Positions 24,196 to 32,643 of a stretch of DNA of 64,000 bases are shown piece after piece (positions within the stretch are counted from its first letter, which is position 1; every line of letters begins with the position of its first letter). This stretch comes from Mesorhizobium sp. B2-3-4. Lineage in GTDB: Bacteria; Pseudomonadota; Alphaproteobacteria; Rhizobiales; Rhizobiaceae. Location: NCBI RefSeq assembly GCF_006442315.1, contig NZ_VFVY01000014.1, positions 62,001-126,000 of the forward strand, given 5' to 3'. The position numbers were made by a program, and so were the translations under genes. The notes beneath the pieces were generated by a model. The model made no database searches and was not told where the DNA came from. It worked only from the letters and a program-made list of their open reading frames with translations.

Positions 24196-25140
24196 CTAGG
24201 CGGCCAATCCACCCGCCTGCGTCTTCAAAAACGCCTCGCCGCAGGCTTTGGCCAGATTGCGCACGCGCAAAATGTAGCTCTGGCGTTCGGTGACCGAGAT
24301 CACGCCGCGCGCGTCGAGCAAGTTGAAGACGTGGCTGGCCTTGATGCACTGGTCATAGGCGGGGAAGACCATTTTGTGCATCGGCAAATTGTCGTTCGAG
24401 GCCGGTGCGCCCGCTTCCAGCAACGCCTTGCATTCGGCCTCGGCGTCATCGAAATGCCGAAGCAGCATCGCCGTGTTGGCGTACTCGAAATTGTGGCGCG
24501 AATATTCCTGCTCGGCCTGCAGGAAGACTTCGCCATAGGTGACCTTGTCGGCGCCTTCGCGGCCGTTGAAATTGAGGTCGTAGACATTGTCGACGCCCTG
24601 CACATACATGGCCAGGCGCTCCAGCCCATAGGTGAGTTCGCCTGCCACGGGGGCGCATTCTATGCCGCAGACCTGCTGGAAATAGGTGAACTGCGATACT
24701 TCCATGCCGTCGCACCAGCATTCCCAACCAAGGCCCCAGGCGCCCAGAGTCGGGCTTTCCCAGTCGTCCTCGACGAAGCGGATGTCGTGCAGCAGCGGAT
24801 CGACGCCGATCGCCTTGAGCGAGCCGAGATAGAGCTCCTGCAGGTTCGGCGGATTGGGTTTCAGGATCACTTGGTACTGGTAATAATGTTGCAGCCGGTT
24901 CGGGTTCTCGCCATAGCGGCCGTCCTTGGGACGGCGCGATGGCTGGACGTAGGCGGCATTCCAGCCCCTGGGGCCGAGCGCGCGCAGCGTCGTTGCCGGA
25001 TGGAAAGTACCAGCCCCCACTTCCATGTCGTAGGGTTGCAGGATGACGCAACCATAGGCGGCCCAGTAATTGTGCAAGGTCAAGATCAGCCCCTGGAACG
25101 AGCGGCTGGGGTGCATGTGGGCGGGAATTTCAATCGTCAC
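24196..25140 (-). CDS. glyQ: glycyl-tRNA synthetase alpha subunit
   Basis: The catalytic class II chain of glycyl-tRNA synthetase. It has 314 residues from GTG 25140, with GAGG ahead; ATG 25116 is an alternative. The start of the conserved region, SRSFQGLILTLHNYWAAYGC, is followed by QPYDMEVGAGTFHPATTLRA and YVQPSRRPKDGRYGENPNR, the class II active-site segments. A clear promoter lies at 25177-25205. It is upstream of DUF4328 and glyS on the same strand. Confidence 0.96.
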   Translation of the reverse strand: MTIEIPAHMHPSRSFQGLILTLHNYWAAYGCVILQPYDMEVGAGTFHPATTLRALGPRGWNAAYVQPSRRPKDGRYGENPNRLQHYYQYQVILKPNPPNLQELYLGSLKAIGVDPLLHDIRFVEDDWESPTLGAWGLGWECWCDGMEVSQFTYFQQVCGIECAPVAGELTYGLERLAMYVQGVDNVYDLNFNGREGADKVTYGEVFLQAEQEYSRHNFEYANTAMLLRHFDDAEAECKALLEAGAPASNDNLPMHKMVFPAYDQCIKASHVFNLLDARGVISVTERQSYILRVRNLAKACGEAFLKTQAGGLAA

Positions 25141-25176
25141 GATGGCCTCGACAACAAAGGCATGCTTGCTCGCCCG

Positions 25177-25205
25177 TCCTAGAGACACGGCGGCGAAGCG
25201 TCAAG
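25177..25205 (-). promoter_or_regulatory. glyQ promoter
   Basis: On the minus strand CTTGAC (25205-25200), a 17-bp spacer and CTAGGA (25182-25177) form a good alphaproteobacterial sigma70-type promoter 37 bp upstream of the glyQ start. Confidence 0.65.
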
Positions 25206-25321
25206 CAAGGCGGCTCGTCGCGGGCATGCCGCGCAATGTTGAAGCTTTGCCGGGCATTGGCCCATTGCCGCGCCGGGTAACCTGCGGTCTGCTTCATTCC
25301 TGACAACAGATAGGTCGACCC

Positions 25322-25783
25322 ATGCCCAACCCCATCACCATCCGCCCCGTCATGCGCCAGGATTTCGAGCGGTGGCTGCCGCTGTGGGACGGCTACAACG
25401 CCTTCTACGGCCGCTCGGGCGAGACAGCACTGGCAAGCGAGATCACCGCGATGACATGGTCGCGCTTCTTCGATGCTTATGAGCCCGTCCATGCGCTGGT
25501 CGCCGAGAGCCAGGGCGAACTCATCGGCCTCGTGCACTATCTCTACCACCGCAGCACCACCGCGATCGCGCCGAACTGCTATCTGCAGGACCTTTTCACC
25601 ACGCAGGCTTCGCGTGGAAAAGGTGTTGGCCGGGCGCTGATCGAGGGTGTCTATGAACGGGCGCAATCAGCCGGTTCAGGCCGTGTGTACTGGCTGACCC
25701 ATGAGACCAATCACACGGCGATGAAGCTCTATGACAAAGTCGGCGAACGCTCGGGCTTTGTCGTCTATCGAAAGATGTTTTGA
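25322..25783 (+). CDS. GNAT family N-acetyltransferase
   Basis: An acetyl-CoA-dependent acetyltransferase of 153 residues. It opens with TIRPVMRQDFERWLPLWDGY, typical of the small GNAT group, and the acetyl-CoA loop is TQASRGKGVGRALIEGVYERA (residues about 95-115); TNHTAMKLYDKVGERSGF completes the fold. The substrate is unknown. It stands alone, divergent from glyQ and convergent with the TPR gene, with which it shares a hairpin terminator. Confidence 0.9.
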   Translation: MPNPITIRPVMRQDFERWLPLWDGYNAFYGRSGETALASEITAMTWSRFFDAYEPVHALVAESQGELIGLVHYLYHRSTTAIAPNCYLQDLFTTQASRGKGVGRALIEGVYERAQSAGSGRVYWLTHETNHTAMKLYDKVGERSGFVVYRKMF

Positions 25784-25835
25784 GGCCGCTTTCCCACGCC
25801 GTGCCACGTCTCGGCTTCATATCGACCCGCACGAA

Positions 25836-25859
25836 AACGGGGCTCCGAAGAGCCCCGTT
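25836..25859. terminator. bidirectional hairpin terminator
   Basis: AACGGGGCTC (25836-25845), loop CGAA, GAGCCCCGTT (25850-25859): a perfect 10-bp stem between the convergent genes ending at 25783 and 25881. Confidence 0.8.
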
Positions 25860-25880
25860 AGCATTCCAGGAAAAAAGATC

Positions 25881-27653
25881 TCAACCCTTCGGGGCCGGCG
25901 TCACCGGCTTTACCTTCGGCGTTTCCTGCGCCGTATTGGATTCGATCGGCGGCAAGCCCTTCATCAGCTTCTGCTGCAAAGCGGCCAGCACATCGGGGTC
26001 GGGCTTCAGGTCGCGGGCCTGGTTCCACTGGAAGGTGGCTTCCAGCTTGCGGCCAACGCGCCAATAGGCGTCACCGAGATGGTCGTTCAGAACCGGATCT
26101 TCCGGCTTCAGGGAGACGGCGCGTTCCATCTCGCGCACCGCGTCATCGAAGCGGCCGAGGCGGAAATAGGCCCACCCCAGGGAATCGACAATGTAGCCAT
26201 CGCTCGGCCTGAGATCGACGGCCTTCTGGATCATCTCCAGGGCTTCCTTGAGGTTCGTATTCTGATCGACCCAGGAATAGCCGAGATAGTTAAGCACCTG
26301 CGGCTGATCCGGCTGCAACTCCAGCGCCTTGCGGAAACTCGGTTCGGCCTTCGGCCATTCCTTCAGCCGCTCATAGGCGATGCCGCGCTGGTAGAAGATG
26401 TTCCAGTTCGCCGCGGTCGGCGTCTTCAGCACGTCGACGGCCTTGTCGTAGAGATTGGCCGCCGAGCGGAAATCCTCTTTCGAGGAGTAGACGCCGCCGA
26501 GCGCCAGATAGGCGCGCATATCGTCGGGATGGGCGTCGACGAAGGCCTTCAGATGGGTGATCGCCTCGTCCTGACGATCGAGGTCGGCCAGGTTGAGGCC
26601 AAGCTGCAGGTCCGAAATCTCCTTCAGCGGCGAAGAGTCGGGGATGCGCCGATAGAGCGCGATGGCGCCCTCGCCGTCCTTCAGCTGTTCGGCGACCGCC
26701 GCGAGCTGCACGAGAGCCGCATCGCTGTCCGGCTTCAGGGCAAGCGCATACTGCAGGTAAAGGCGCACGAATGGTTCGCCGCCGCCACGGTTGAGCGCGG
26801 TGGCGAGATCGAGCAGGATTTCGGAAGCACCGTCGGACGGACCGGAGACGAAGGGGGCGACCTTGTCGCCTTTGCTGATCCTGTCGCGCAAGGCGACGAT
26901 TTCCAGCTTGCCCGGCGAAAACGCCTCGGCCTGGTCGAGCACCGAGATCGCCTTGGCCTTGTCGCCCTTGCGGACCAGGAACGAGGCATAGGCCTGCGCG
27001 TTGCGCATCCAGGTCTCGGGCGCCGCACCGCCGGCGGCGGTATCCTGCATCGTGGCGGCGTAGATCGCCTCGGCCTTCTCGGGCATGTTGGAGGCATCGG
27101 CGATCAGCGCGCGGTGGAAGGACTTGAACAGGCCAAACCAGTCTGGCCCCTGCAGCTTGTCGATCGAAGCCATCGCATCGCTGGCCTGACCGGCACCTTG
27201 CTGGGCCCAGCCCGACATGACGCCGGAGATCAACCGGTCGAGGTCGGATTCCAGCGACAGCTTGAGCCAGTACTGCGCCTTGGAGAAATCCTTCTTGTGG
27301 AAGGAATCGACCGCCAGCGCCAGGCGCGAGAAGCGCTCGACGTCGGGCACTTCCTTGAGCTTGTCGGCATAGACCAGGGATTCATCGAAACGGCCTTGAG
27401 CGATCAGCGACAGCATCAGGCTCTGCTGCAGGCTGGTATCGCTGGGGTTGAAAGCCAGGGCTTGCTTGTAATAGGCGATGGCGCTGTCGAGGTCGTTGTC
27501 GCCTTCGGCGATCCGGGCTGCCAGATAGGCGCCCGAGAACGACGAGATCTTGACCGGCTCGGTGGATTGCTTGGCATAGGCCGGCAAAGCCGAGATCGCC
27601 ATGCCCGTCACAATTGCCAGCCTTGTCAGCCAGCGCGCACGTCCTTGCTGCAT
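25881..27653 (-). CDS. tetratricopeptide repeat protein, probably exported
   Basis: A protein of 590 residues from ATG 27653, preceded by AAAGGGAT. A signal peptide (WLTRLAIVTGMAISALPAYA, residues 8-27) is followed by an array of TPR motifs across most of the length, for example DLDSAIAYYKQALAFNPSDT near the N-terminus and YRRIPDSSPLKEISDLQLG in the middle, and a TPR triplet near the C-terminus (LGRFDDAVREMERAVSLKPE). A Pro/Lys tail follows. It is likely a periplasmic or membrane-associated scaffold; partners are not evident. It lies downstream of DUF1284 on the same strand after 205 bp. Confidence 0.88.
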   Translation of the reverse strand: MQQGRARWLTRLAIVTGMAISALPAYAKQSTEPVKISSFSGAYLAARIAEGDNDLDSAIAYYKQALAFNPSDTSLQQSLMLSLIAQGRFDESLVYADKLKEVPDVERFSRLALAVDSFHKKDFSKAQYWLKLSLESDLDRLISGVMSGWAQQGAGQASDAMASIDKLQGPDWFGLFKSFHRALIADASNMPEKAEAIYAATMQDTAAGGAAPETWMRNAQAYASFLVRKGDKAKAISVLDQAEAFSPGKLEIVALRDRISKGDKVAPFVSGPSDGASEILLDLATALNRGGGEPFVRLYLQYALALKPDSDAALVQLAAVAEQLKDGEGAIALYRRIPDSSPLKEISDLQLGLNLADLDRQDEAITHLKAFVDAHPDDMRAYLALGGVYSSKEDFRSAANLYDKAVDVLKTPTAANWNIFYQRGIAYERLKEWPKAEPSFRKALELQPDQPQVLNYLGYSWVDQNTNLKEALEMIQKAVDLRPSDGYIVDSLGWAYFRLGRFDDAVREMERAVSLKPEDPVLNDHLGDAYWRVGRKLEATFQWNQARDLKPDPDVLAALQQKLMKGLPPIESNTAQETPKVKPVTPAPKG

Positions 27654-27858
27654 CGTATCCCTTTCAGCCAAGCGCCGTCTCCGCATCCGCGGAATCGGCC
27701 CAGACTCGATCTTTCCGGGCAAAGCATGGCCTTTTTGGGGTCGCGCTTCAATCCGCCTGAAATTCACAATCGGGTCACCCGATTAACAAAGAATGCCACT
27801 GCGGGATAGCTTTTTGGCGTGACATTCGCGCCGGTCAATGCGTTTGCTCGCGCGGTGC

Positions 27859-28278
27859 TCAGCGCAGCAGCACATGCTGGTAGCCCTCGCCGGCAACGGC
27901 GCTGCAAAGTCCGTTCCACTCGCAGCCCTGACAGGCCTGGCGCGTGAGGCCCGACGCAAAGCCCTGCCGCATGCTCGCCAGCATCGGCGCATCGAGATCG
28001 AGCCGGTCGCCGGGCCGGATCGGCCGCCCGACGAGAGAGCCCACGTCACGCGCGGCAAGCCGGTCACGCTCGGCCGCGCTTTCGCGCAGGCAATGCGGCT
28101 CGGCCTCGTCAAGCAGCGGCGCGCATATGTCGTCGGGACCGGACACGACCAGAATGTCCTCGCCCCGCCCCAGGCGCCCCGCGATCAGGTCGTAGTTGGC
28201 GGTGAAGGCGGGGCTGTACCCTTTGCCCACATAGGTGAGCAGGCAAAGGAGATGATGGGCGCGAAGCCTGACTGTCAC
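27859..28278 (-). CDS. DUF1284 cysteine-rich protein coupled to bioY
   Basis: A protein of 139 residues. The GTG at 28278 overlaps the bioY stop codon as GTGA, so translation is probably coupled. It begins MTVRLRAHHLLCLLTYVGKG, the DUF1284 signature. Six cysteines (C12, C52, C63, C116, C119, C125) and His8-His9, including CQGCEWNGLC near the C-terminus, suggest metal or iron-sulfur binding; that is an inference. Its position behind bioY and a BioR box implies biotin-responsive expression. The family has no established function. Confidence 0.85.
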   Translation of the reverse strand: MTVRLRAHHLLCLLTYVGKGYSPAFTANYDLIAGRLGRGEDILVVSGPDDICAPLLDEAEPHCLRESAAERDRLAARDVGSLVGRPIRPGDRLDLDAPMLASMRQGFASGLTRQACQGCEWNGLCSAVAGEGYQHVLLR

Positions 28279-28868
28279 GGATTGGCCGGCTTGGCCTTGC
28301 CGCCGCGAAGCGCCATGAGCGTCGCGGCACCGAGCGCCGACTTCAGCAGGCCGCCGACGATGAACGGCACAAAGCCGAAGGTGATGGCCTGTTCGGCGCC
28401 GATCATCACGGCGAGCCATGCCGTGCCGAGCACGAGACAGGCAAGATTGCCGAGCAGCATGGCGGCGAAGGCAAGCACCACCCTGTTGCCGTTCCAGCCG
28501 CGTTCGGCCAGCCAGCCGACAAGCGCGCCGACAACCGGGAAGGCGAAGAGATAACCGCCGGTCGGGCCGACAAAATAGGACGCGCCCGCGGCGCCGCCGG
28601 ACAGAACCGGGAAACCGACCGCGCCCTCGACCAGCCAGGCGGCGATGGTGATGGCCCCCAGCCGCCACCCATAAAGGGCACCGATCAGCGTCACGGCTAA
28701 GGTCTGCATGGTGACAGGCACCGGTATCATCGGCACTTCGATCTGGGACAACAGCGCCAGGAACAGCGTGCCGAGCACGACAGCGCCGACCTGCCAGGCA
28801 AGCGACCGCTGCTGCAGCCGTAGCGGGCTGAAAGACGGTCTGGCGGACGAGAATGCGAGGTTGGTCAT
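28275..28868 (-). CDS. bioY: biotin transporter BioY
   Basis: The substrate-binding membrane component of biotin uptake. The 197 residues from ATG 28868 (GAAGGGAAG upstream) carry six hydrophobic helices and the BioY motifs IEVPMIPVPVTMQTLAVTL and GAAGASYFVGPTGGYLFAF. No bioM or bioN is adjacent, so it works alone or with a shared energising module. A BioR box (28894-28903) lies 26 bp upstream and overlaps a TATAAT-like -10, so repression by BioR is expected. The upstream bioR gene is on the same strand; DUF1284 follows. Confidence 0.94.
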   Translation of the reverse strand: MTNLAFSSARPSFSPLRLQQRSLAWQVGAVVLGTLFLALLSQIEVPMIPVPVTMQTLAVTLIGALYGWRLGAITIAAWLVEGAVGFPVLSGGAAGASYFVGPTGGYLFAFPVVGALVGWLAERGWNGNRVVLAFAAMLLGNLACLVLGTAWLAVMIGAEQAITFGFVPFIVGGLLKSALGAATLMALRGGKAKPANP

Positions 28869-28893
28869 GGGCTTCCCTTCAGTCGATCCAAAA

Positions 28894-28903
28894 TTATAGA
28901 TAA
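28894..28903. promoter_or_regulatory. BioR box upstream of bioY
   Basis: TTATAGATAA fits exactly the published BioR consensus TTATMKATAA. It overlaps the probable -10 of bioY (TATAAT on the minus strand). Confidence 0.9.
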
Positions 28904-28910
28904 TTTTTTC

Positions 28911-28929
28911 ATTCGATCTATTATCGAAT
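28911..28929. promoter_or_regulatory. 7-bp inverted repeat upstream of the bioY BioR box
   Basis: ATTCGAT (28911-28917), CTATT, ATCGAAT (28923-28929). It lies between the bioR stop and the bioY promoter. It could be a weak bioR terminator or a second operator. Confidence 0.35.
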
Positions 28930-28975
28930 CCACACTTTTGGGTCCATGGCAAGCCTGGGCTCGGGAAAAGGCTGT

Positions 28976-29644
28976 TCAACCCACGATCGTGAAGGCTTCG
29001 CGTGTAGCGCCCGAGGCGGTCCTGACCGGTTTGCGGCCGATCCATTGGACATGCCGTCCCAGGGTCGCCGCTGCCGATTCGGTGTTTCCCTGCCGCAAGG
29101 CGACAAGGATTGCGCGGTGGTCCTGATCGGTGCGCGCCTCCCACTCCGAACGCCATGCCGCGAACAGGAAGCGGGCGCTGGCGGCGTGCAGGTCATCGAT
29201 GGTGGCAATCAGCCGCGGCATGCCGCACGGTGTCAGGATCAGCCGGTGAAAGGCGCGGTTGGCTTCTTCCCAGGACCTGACGTCGCGGGACTTGTCGCCG
29301 GCCTTCGTCGCTTCCTCGGCCTGATCCAGGATGGCCGAGGTCAAATGCGGCGCGGCATGGCGAAGCGCCAGCACTTCGAGTGCCGCCCGCATTTCGGCGA
29401 CCTCCTTGACCTCCCCAAGATCGAAGGCCGCCACGCGCACGCCCCGGCGCGGCTCGCTGACCGCCAGCCCCTGCGCCTCGAGCCGGCGGAACGCCTCGCG
29501 CACCGGCACATGGCTGGTGTTGAATTCCTCGGCGATATGATCCTGGCGCAACCGGGCCCCAGGCTCGATCGCGCCTGAGATGATGCGATCCGCCAGCGCC
29601 TTGCCGATGCGCACCGCTATGGTGTCGTCCGTGCCCTTTGCCAT
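28976..29644 (-). CDS. bioR: GntR-family biotin regulator BioR
   Basis: A 222-residue FadR-type GntR regulator: a winged helix-turn-helix at about residues 10-75 (GARLRQDHIAEEFNTSHVPVREAFRRLE) and an all-helical FCD-like C-terminal domain. The name rests on context: exact BioR boxes lie before this gene and before bioY. The box at 29648-29657 is only 3 nt from the ATG, overlapping the likely -10, so transcription probably starts at or within a base or two of the start codon. This implies autorepression and a leaderless transcript. No Shine-Dalgarno sequence is present. Confidence 0.9.
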   Translation of the reverse strand: MAKGTDDTIAVRIGKALADRIISGAIEPGARLRQDHIAEEFNTSHVPVREAFRRLEAQGLAVSEPRRGVRVAAFDLGEVKEVAEMRAALEVLALRHAAPHLTSAILDQAEEATKAGDKSRDVRSWEEANRAFHRLILTPCGMPRLIATIDDLHAASARFLFAAWRSEWEARTDQDHRAILVALRQGNTESAAATLGRHVQWIGRKPVRTASGATREAFTIVG

Positions 29645-29647
29645 GAT

Positions 29648-29657
29648 TTATAGATAA
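29648..29657. promoter_or_regulatory. BioR box at the bioR start
   Basis: TTATAGATAA on the plus strand (TTATCTATAA on the coding strand) matches TTATMKATAA. It overlaps a -10 TTATCT (29657-29652) whose -35 TCGACA lies at 29680-29675, 17 bp away. Confidence 0.88.
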
Positions 29658-29752
29658 TTTGCGGCAGGGCGGCTTGTCGAGGTGGCGAGACGGAAATCAT
29701 CGTCGTATCCCCGGCACGGGCCGGAAGACCGATCCGCGAAAAACCGCCGCGC

Positions 29753-30769
29753 TCAGTTCACCCGGCTGATGCAGAAATCGATGACGTCGATCAGCGCCGA
29801 TTTCTGCGGTGTTTCTTCCAGCGGCGCCAGCGCGTCGCGGGCGATCTCGCCGAAATGTCGCGCGCGCCCGATCGTGTCGGCGATTGCGCCGTGGCGGGTC
29901 ATCAGGCCGATCGCCTTTTCCAGCCCGGCGTCGTCGGTGACATTGTCCTCGATGGCACGCTTCCAGAACGTGCGTTCGGCCTTGCTGCCGCGCCGATAGG
30001 CAAGGATGACAGGCAAGGTCACCTTGCCCTCGCGGAAATCGTCGCCGACATTCTTGCCGAGATCCTTGCTGGTGCCGCCATAGTCCAGCGCATCGTCGAT
30101 CAGCTGGAAGGCAAGGCCGAGATTCATGCCATAGGAGCGCAGCGCCGCGCGATCGTTCCGGGTCGCCTGGGCGATGACCGGGCCAACCTCCGCGGCGGCC
30201 GAAAACAGCGCGGCGGTCTTGGCCTTGATGACGGCGAAATGCTCGTCCTCGGTGGTTTCGAGGTTCTTGGCGGCAGCAAGCTGCATCACCTCGCCCTCGG
30301 CGATGATAGAGGCCGCGCTGGACAGGATGTCGAGCGCTTCGAGCGAACCGACCTCGACCATCATGCGGAAGGCCTGGCCAAGAAGGAAGTCGCCAACCAG
30401 GACGCTGGCCTGGTTGCCCCAGATCATGCGGGCGGTCTTCTTGCCGCGCCGCATGCCGCTCTCGTCGACGACATCGTCGTGCAGCAAGGTCGCGGTGTGC
30501 ATGAACTCGACCGCGGTGGCGAGCCTGACATGGCCTTCGCCGGCATAGCCGAACATCTGCGCGGCGGCGAGCGTCAACATCGGCCTGAGCCGCTTGCCGC
30601 CCGAAGAGATCAGATGGTTGGCGACCTCGGGAATCATCTCGACGTCGGAACCGGCCTTGGACAGGATCAGTTCATTGACGCGACCCATGTCGGTCGCCGT
30701 CAGATCGATCAAATCCTTGATGGATGCGGGTTCCCGCTTCCCGTTTTCGATGTTGAGAACGACACCCAC
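29753..30769 (-). CDS. polyprenyl (octaprenyl/decaprenyl) diphosphate synthase
   Basis: Makes the long prenyl tail for ubiquinone. A 338-residue trans-prenyltransferase with both aspartate-rich motifs: LLHDDVVDESGMRRG (about 94-108) and LIDDALDYGG (about 212-221), plus GGKRLRPML. I place the start at GTG 30769, with GGGAGTG 7 nt ahead and N-terminus MGVVLNIEN; GTG 30778 would leave almost no spacing from that site. The chain length is not determined by sequence alone. It is divergent from a membrane hydrolase gene over 154 bp. It would supply UbiA. Confidence 0.93.
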   Translation of the reverse strand: MGVVLNIENGKREPASIKDLIDLTATDMGRVNELILSKAGSDVEMIPEVANHLISSGGKRLRPMLTLAAAQMFGYAGEGHVRLATAVEFMHTATLLHDDVVDESGMRRGKKTARMIWGNQASVLVGDFLLGQAFRMMVEVGSLEALDILSSAASIIAEGEVMQLAAAKNLETTEDEHFAVIKAKTAALFSAAAEVGPVIAQATRNDRAALRSYGMNLGLAFQLIDDALDYGGTSKDLGKNVGDDFREGKVTLPVILAYRRGSKAERTFWKRAIEDNVTDDAGLEKAIGLMTRHGAIADTIGRARHFGEIARDALAPLEETPQKSALIDVIDFCISRVN

Positions 30770-30923
30770 GACAATCACTCCCGTCTTGGTATAACGCGTG
30801 CGACGGCACCCTTAGTCCCTGGCTGGACTCTAGGGCGGCGGATACGGGCACGGCAAGTGGCGAATTGGCGCGGCGGCGGCGAGAGCCTGTAAACCGATGG
30901 CGAAAGGGAGTTGAACACAGCCG

Positions 30924-32570
30924 ATGATGCGAGGTTGGACAATCCGGCTGCTGCACTCGTTCTCATTGGTGGGCCTGCTCACGGGCACCCTGTTCTTCGC
31001 GGCATCGCTGACACCCTCGCTCAACCCGCGCGCCGCGCTCATGCAAGGCGTTCTCTCGGGCCTTTGCCTTGCCGTAGGCTACGGCATCGGTGTTTTCAGC
31101 CTTTGGCTGTGGACCTATCTGGAGCTTCCCATGCCGGCGCCGGGCAAGGCGCGGCCGGTCAAGCGGATCGCGGCCCTCATCTGCGCGGCGATCGCCCTGG
31201 TCTTTCTCTGGCGCGCCTCCGAATGGCAGAATTCGATTCGAACACTGATGGAACTGAAACCGGTCGACAGCGCGCAGCCGCTCAAGATCGGCCTGATCGC
31301 GCTGATCACCTTTGTCCTGGCCCTGATGCTGGCGCGGCTCTTCCAGATCACGTTTCGCCTCGTGTCCGGCTGGCTTGCCCTCTTCATCCCCAGACGGATC
31401 GCCATCGTCGCCGGCGTTTCGGTCGCCGTCCTGCTCTTCGGCAGCATCATCAACGGCGTTCTCTTGAGATACGCGCTGCACGTCGCCGACGGTTCCTATC
31501 AAAAGCTCGACGCGCTCGTGGAAGATAAGGCCCGGCAACCGGCTGATCCCGCCAAGACCGGGAGTGCGGCCTCGCTGATCGATTGGGAGCATCTTGGACG
31601 AACCGGCCGGGAATTCGTCACCACCGGACCGGCGAAACAGGACCTGCAATCCTTCCTGAAACGCGATGCGCTCGAGCCGATCCGTGTTTATGCGGGACTG
31701 CGCTCGGCCGACACGGCCGAGGAGCGGGCGAGGCTGGCGCTGGCGGAATTGAAGCGCGTCGGCGCGTTCGATCGCTCGATCCTGGTCATCATCACGCCGA
31801 CCGGGACCGGCTGGATCGATCCGGCGGCTATCGATACGCTCGAATACCTGCGTGGCGGCGACGTCGCCAGCGTCGCGATCCAGTACTCCTATCTGCCAAG
31901 CTGGCTGTCGCTGATGGTCGAGCCCGGCTATGGCGGCGATGCCGCGCGAGCGCTGTTCGCCGAGGTCTATCGCTACTGGACCACTTTGCCCAGGGATCAC
32001 CGCCCGAAGCTCTATCTGCATGGGCTGAGCCTGGGCGCGATGAATTCGGAACAATCAAACGAGTTGTTCGAGGTGCTGGGCGACCCCTACCAGGGCGCGC
32101 TGTGGAGCGGCCCGCCCTATTCGAGCCGTATCTGGCGCTCCATCACCAGGAACCGCAATCCAGGCTCGCCGGCCTGGCTGCCGCGCTTTCGTGACGGCTC
32201 CTATGTACGCTTCACCAACCAGAACAATGCGCTCGACATCCCGAATGCGCATTGGGGGCCGATGCGCATCGTCTATCTGCAATATGCCAGCGATGCGGTG
32301 ACTTTCTTTGAACCCAAATCCTTCTACAGGAGGCCCGACTGGATGGCGCAACCGCGCGGGCCCGACGTTTCGGCCGATCTGCGCTGGTATCCCATCGTGA
32401 CGTTCCTGCAACTGGCGGTCGACATGGTGGCGGCCGCGACCATGCCGATGGGCCATGGCCATGTCTACGCGCCGGAGCACTATATTGATGCCTGGATCGA
32501 GGTGACGGACGTTCAGGGCTGGACAACGGACGATATCGTCAGGCTGAAACGCCACTTCGCCGAGCGCTAG
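30924..32570 (+). CDS. alpha/beta hydrolase family membrane protein
   Basis: A protein of 548 residues. The N-terminal third has about four membrane helices (for example SFSLVGLLTGTLFFAASLTP and IAIVAGVSVAVLLFGSII). The C-terminal part, expected to be cytoplasmic or periplasmic, has a hydrolase domain with nucleophile motif LHGLSLGAMNSE (GxSxG) and downstream acid/His region PMGHGHVYAPEHY. This two-part layout matches the alpha/beta-hydrolase N- and C-terminal domain family (formerly DUF2319). The substrate is unknown. ATG 30924 follows GGCGAAAGGGAG. It is not obviously in an operon with DUF2007 downstream (73 bp). Confidence 0.88.
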   Translation: MMRGWTIRLLHSFSLVGLLTGTLFFAASLTPSLNPRAALMQGVLSGLCLAVGYGIGVFSLWLWTYLELPMPAPGKARPVKRIAALICAAIALVFLWRASEWQNSIRTLMELKPVDSAQPLKIGLIALITFVLALMLARLFQITFRLVSGWLALFIPRRIAIVAGVSVAVLLFGSIINGVLLRYALHVADGSYQKLDALVEDKARQPADPAKTGSAASLIDWEHLGRTGREFVTTGPAKQDLQSFLKRDALEPIRVYAGLRSADTAEERARLALAELKRVGAFDRSILVIITPTGTGWIDPAAIDTLEYLRGGDVASVAIQYSYLPSWLSLMVEPGYGGDAARALFAEVYRYWTTLPRDHRPKLYLHGLSLGAMNSEQSNELFEVLGDPYQGALWSGPPYSSRIWRSITRNRNPGSPAWLPRFRDGSYVRFTNQNNALDIPNAHWGPMRIVYLQYASDAVTFFEPKSFYRRPDWMAQPRGPDVSADLRWYPIVTFLQLAVDMVAAATMPMGHGHVYAPEHYIDAWIEVTDVQGWTTDDIVRLKRHFAER

Positions 32571-32643
32571 AATCAGGGGCGCTGGAAATGCCGCAATCCG
32601 CGCGCCCGTTTACATCGGCGCCGCAAACTGAGAGTTTCGCCCG

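Noticed and set aside
25731..27809. A 692-codon open frame on the plus strand
   Set aside because: Antisense to the TPR protein gene; composition is that of a reversed repeat gene.
27859..28668. A fused 269-codon frame including DUF1284
   Set aside because: The upstream part is an alternative frame of bioY. The DUF1284 signature starts at GTG 28278.
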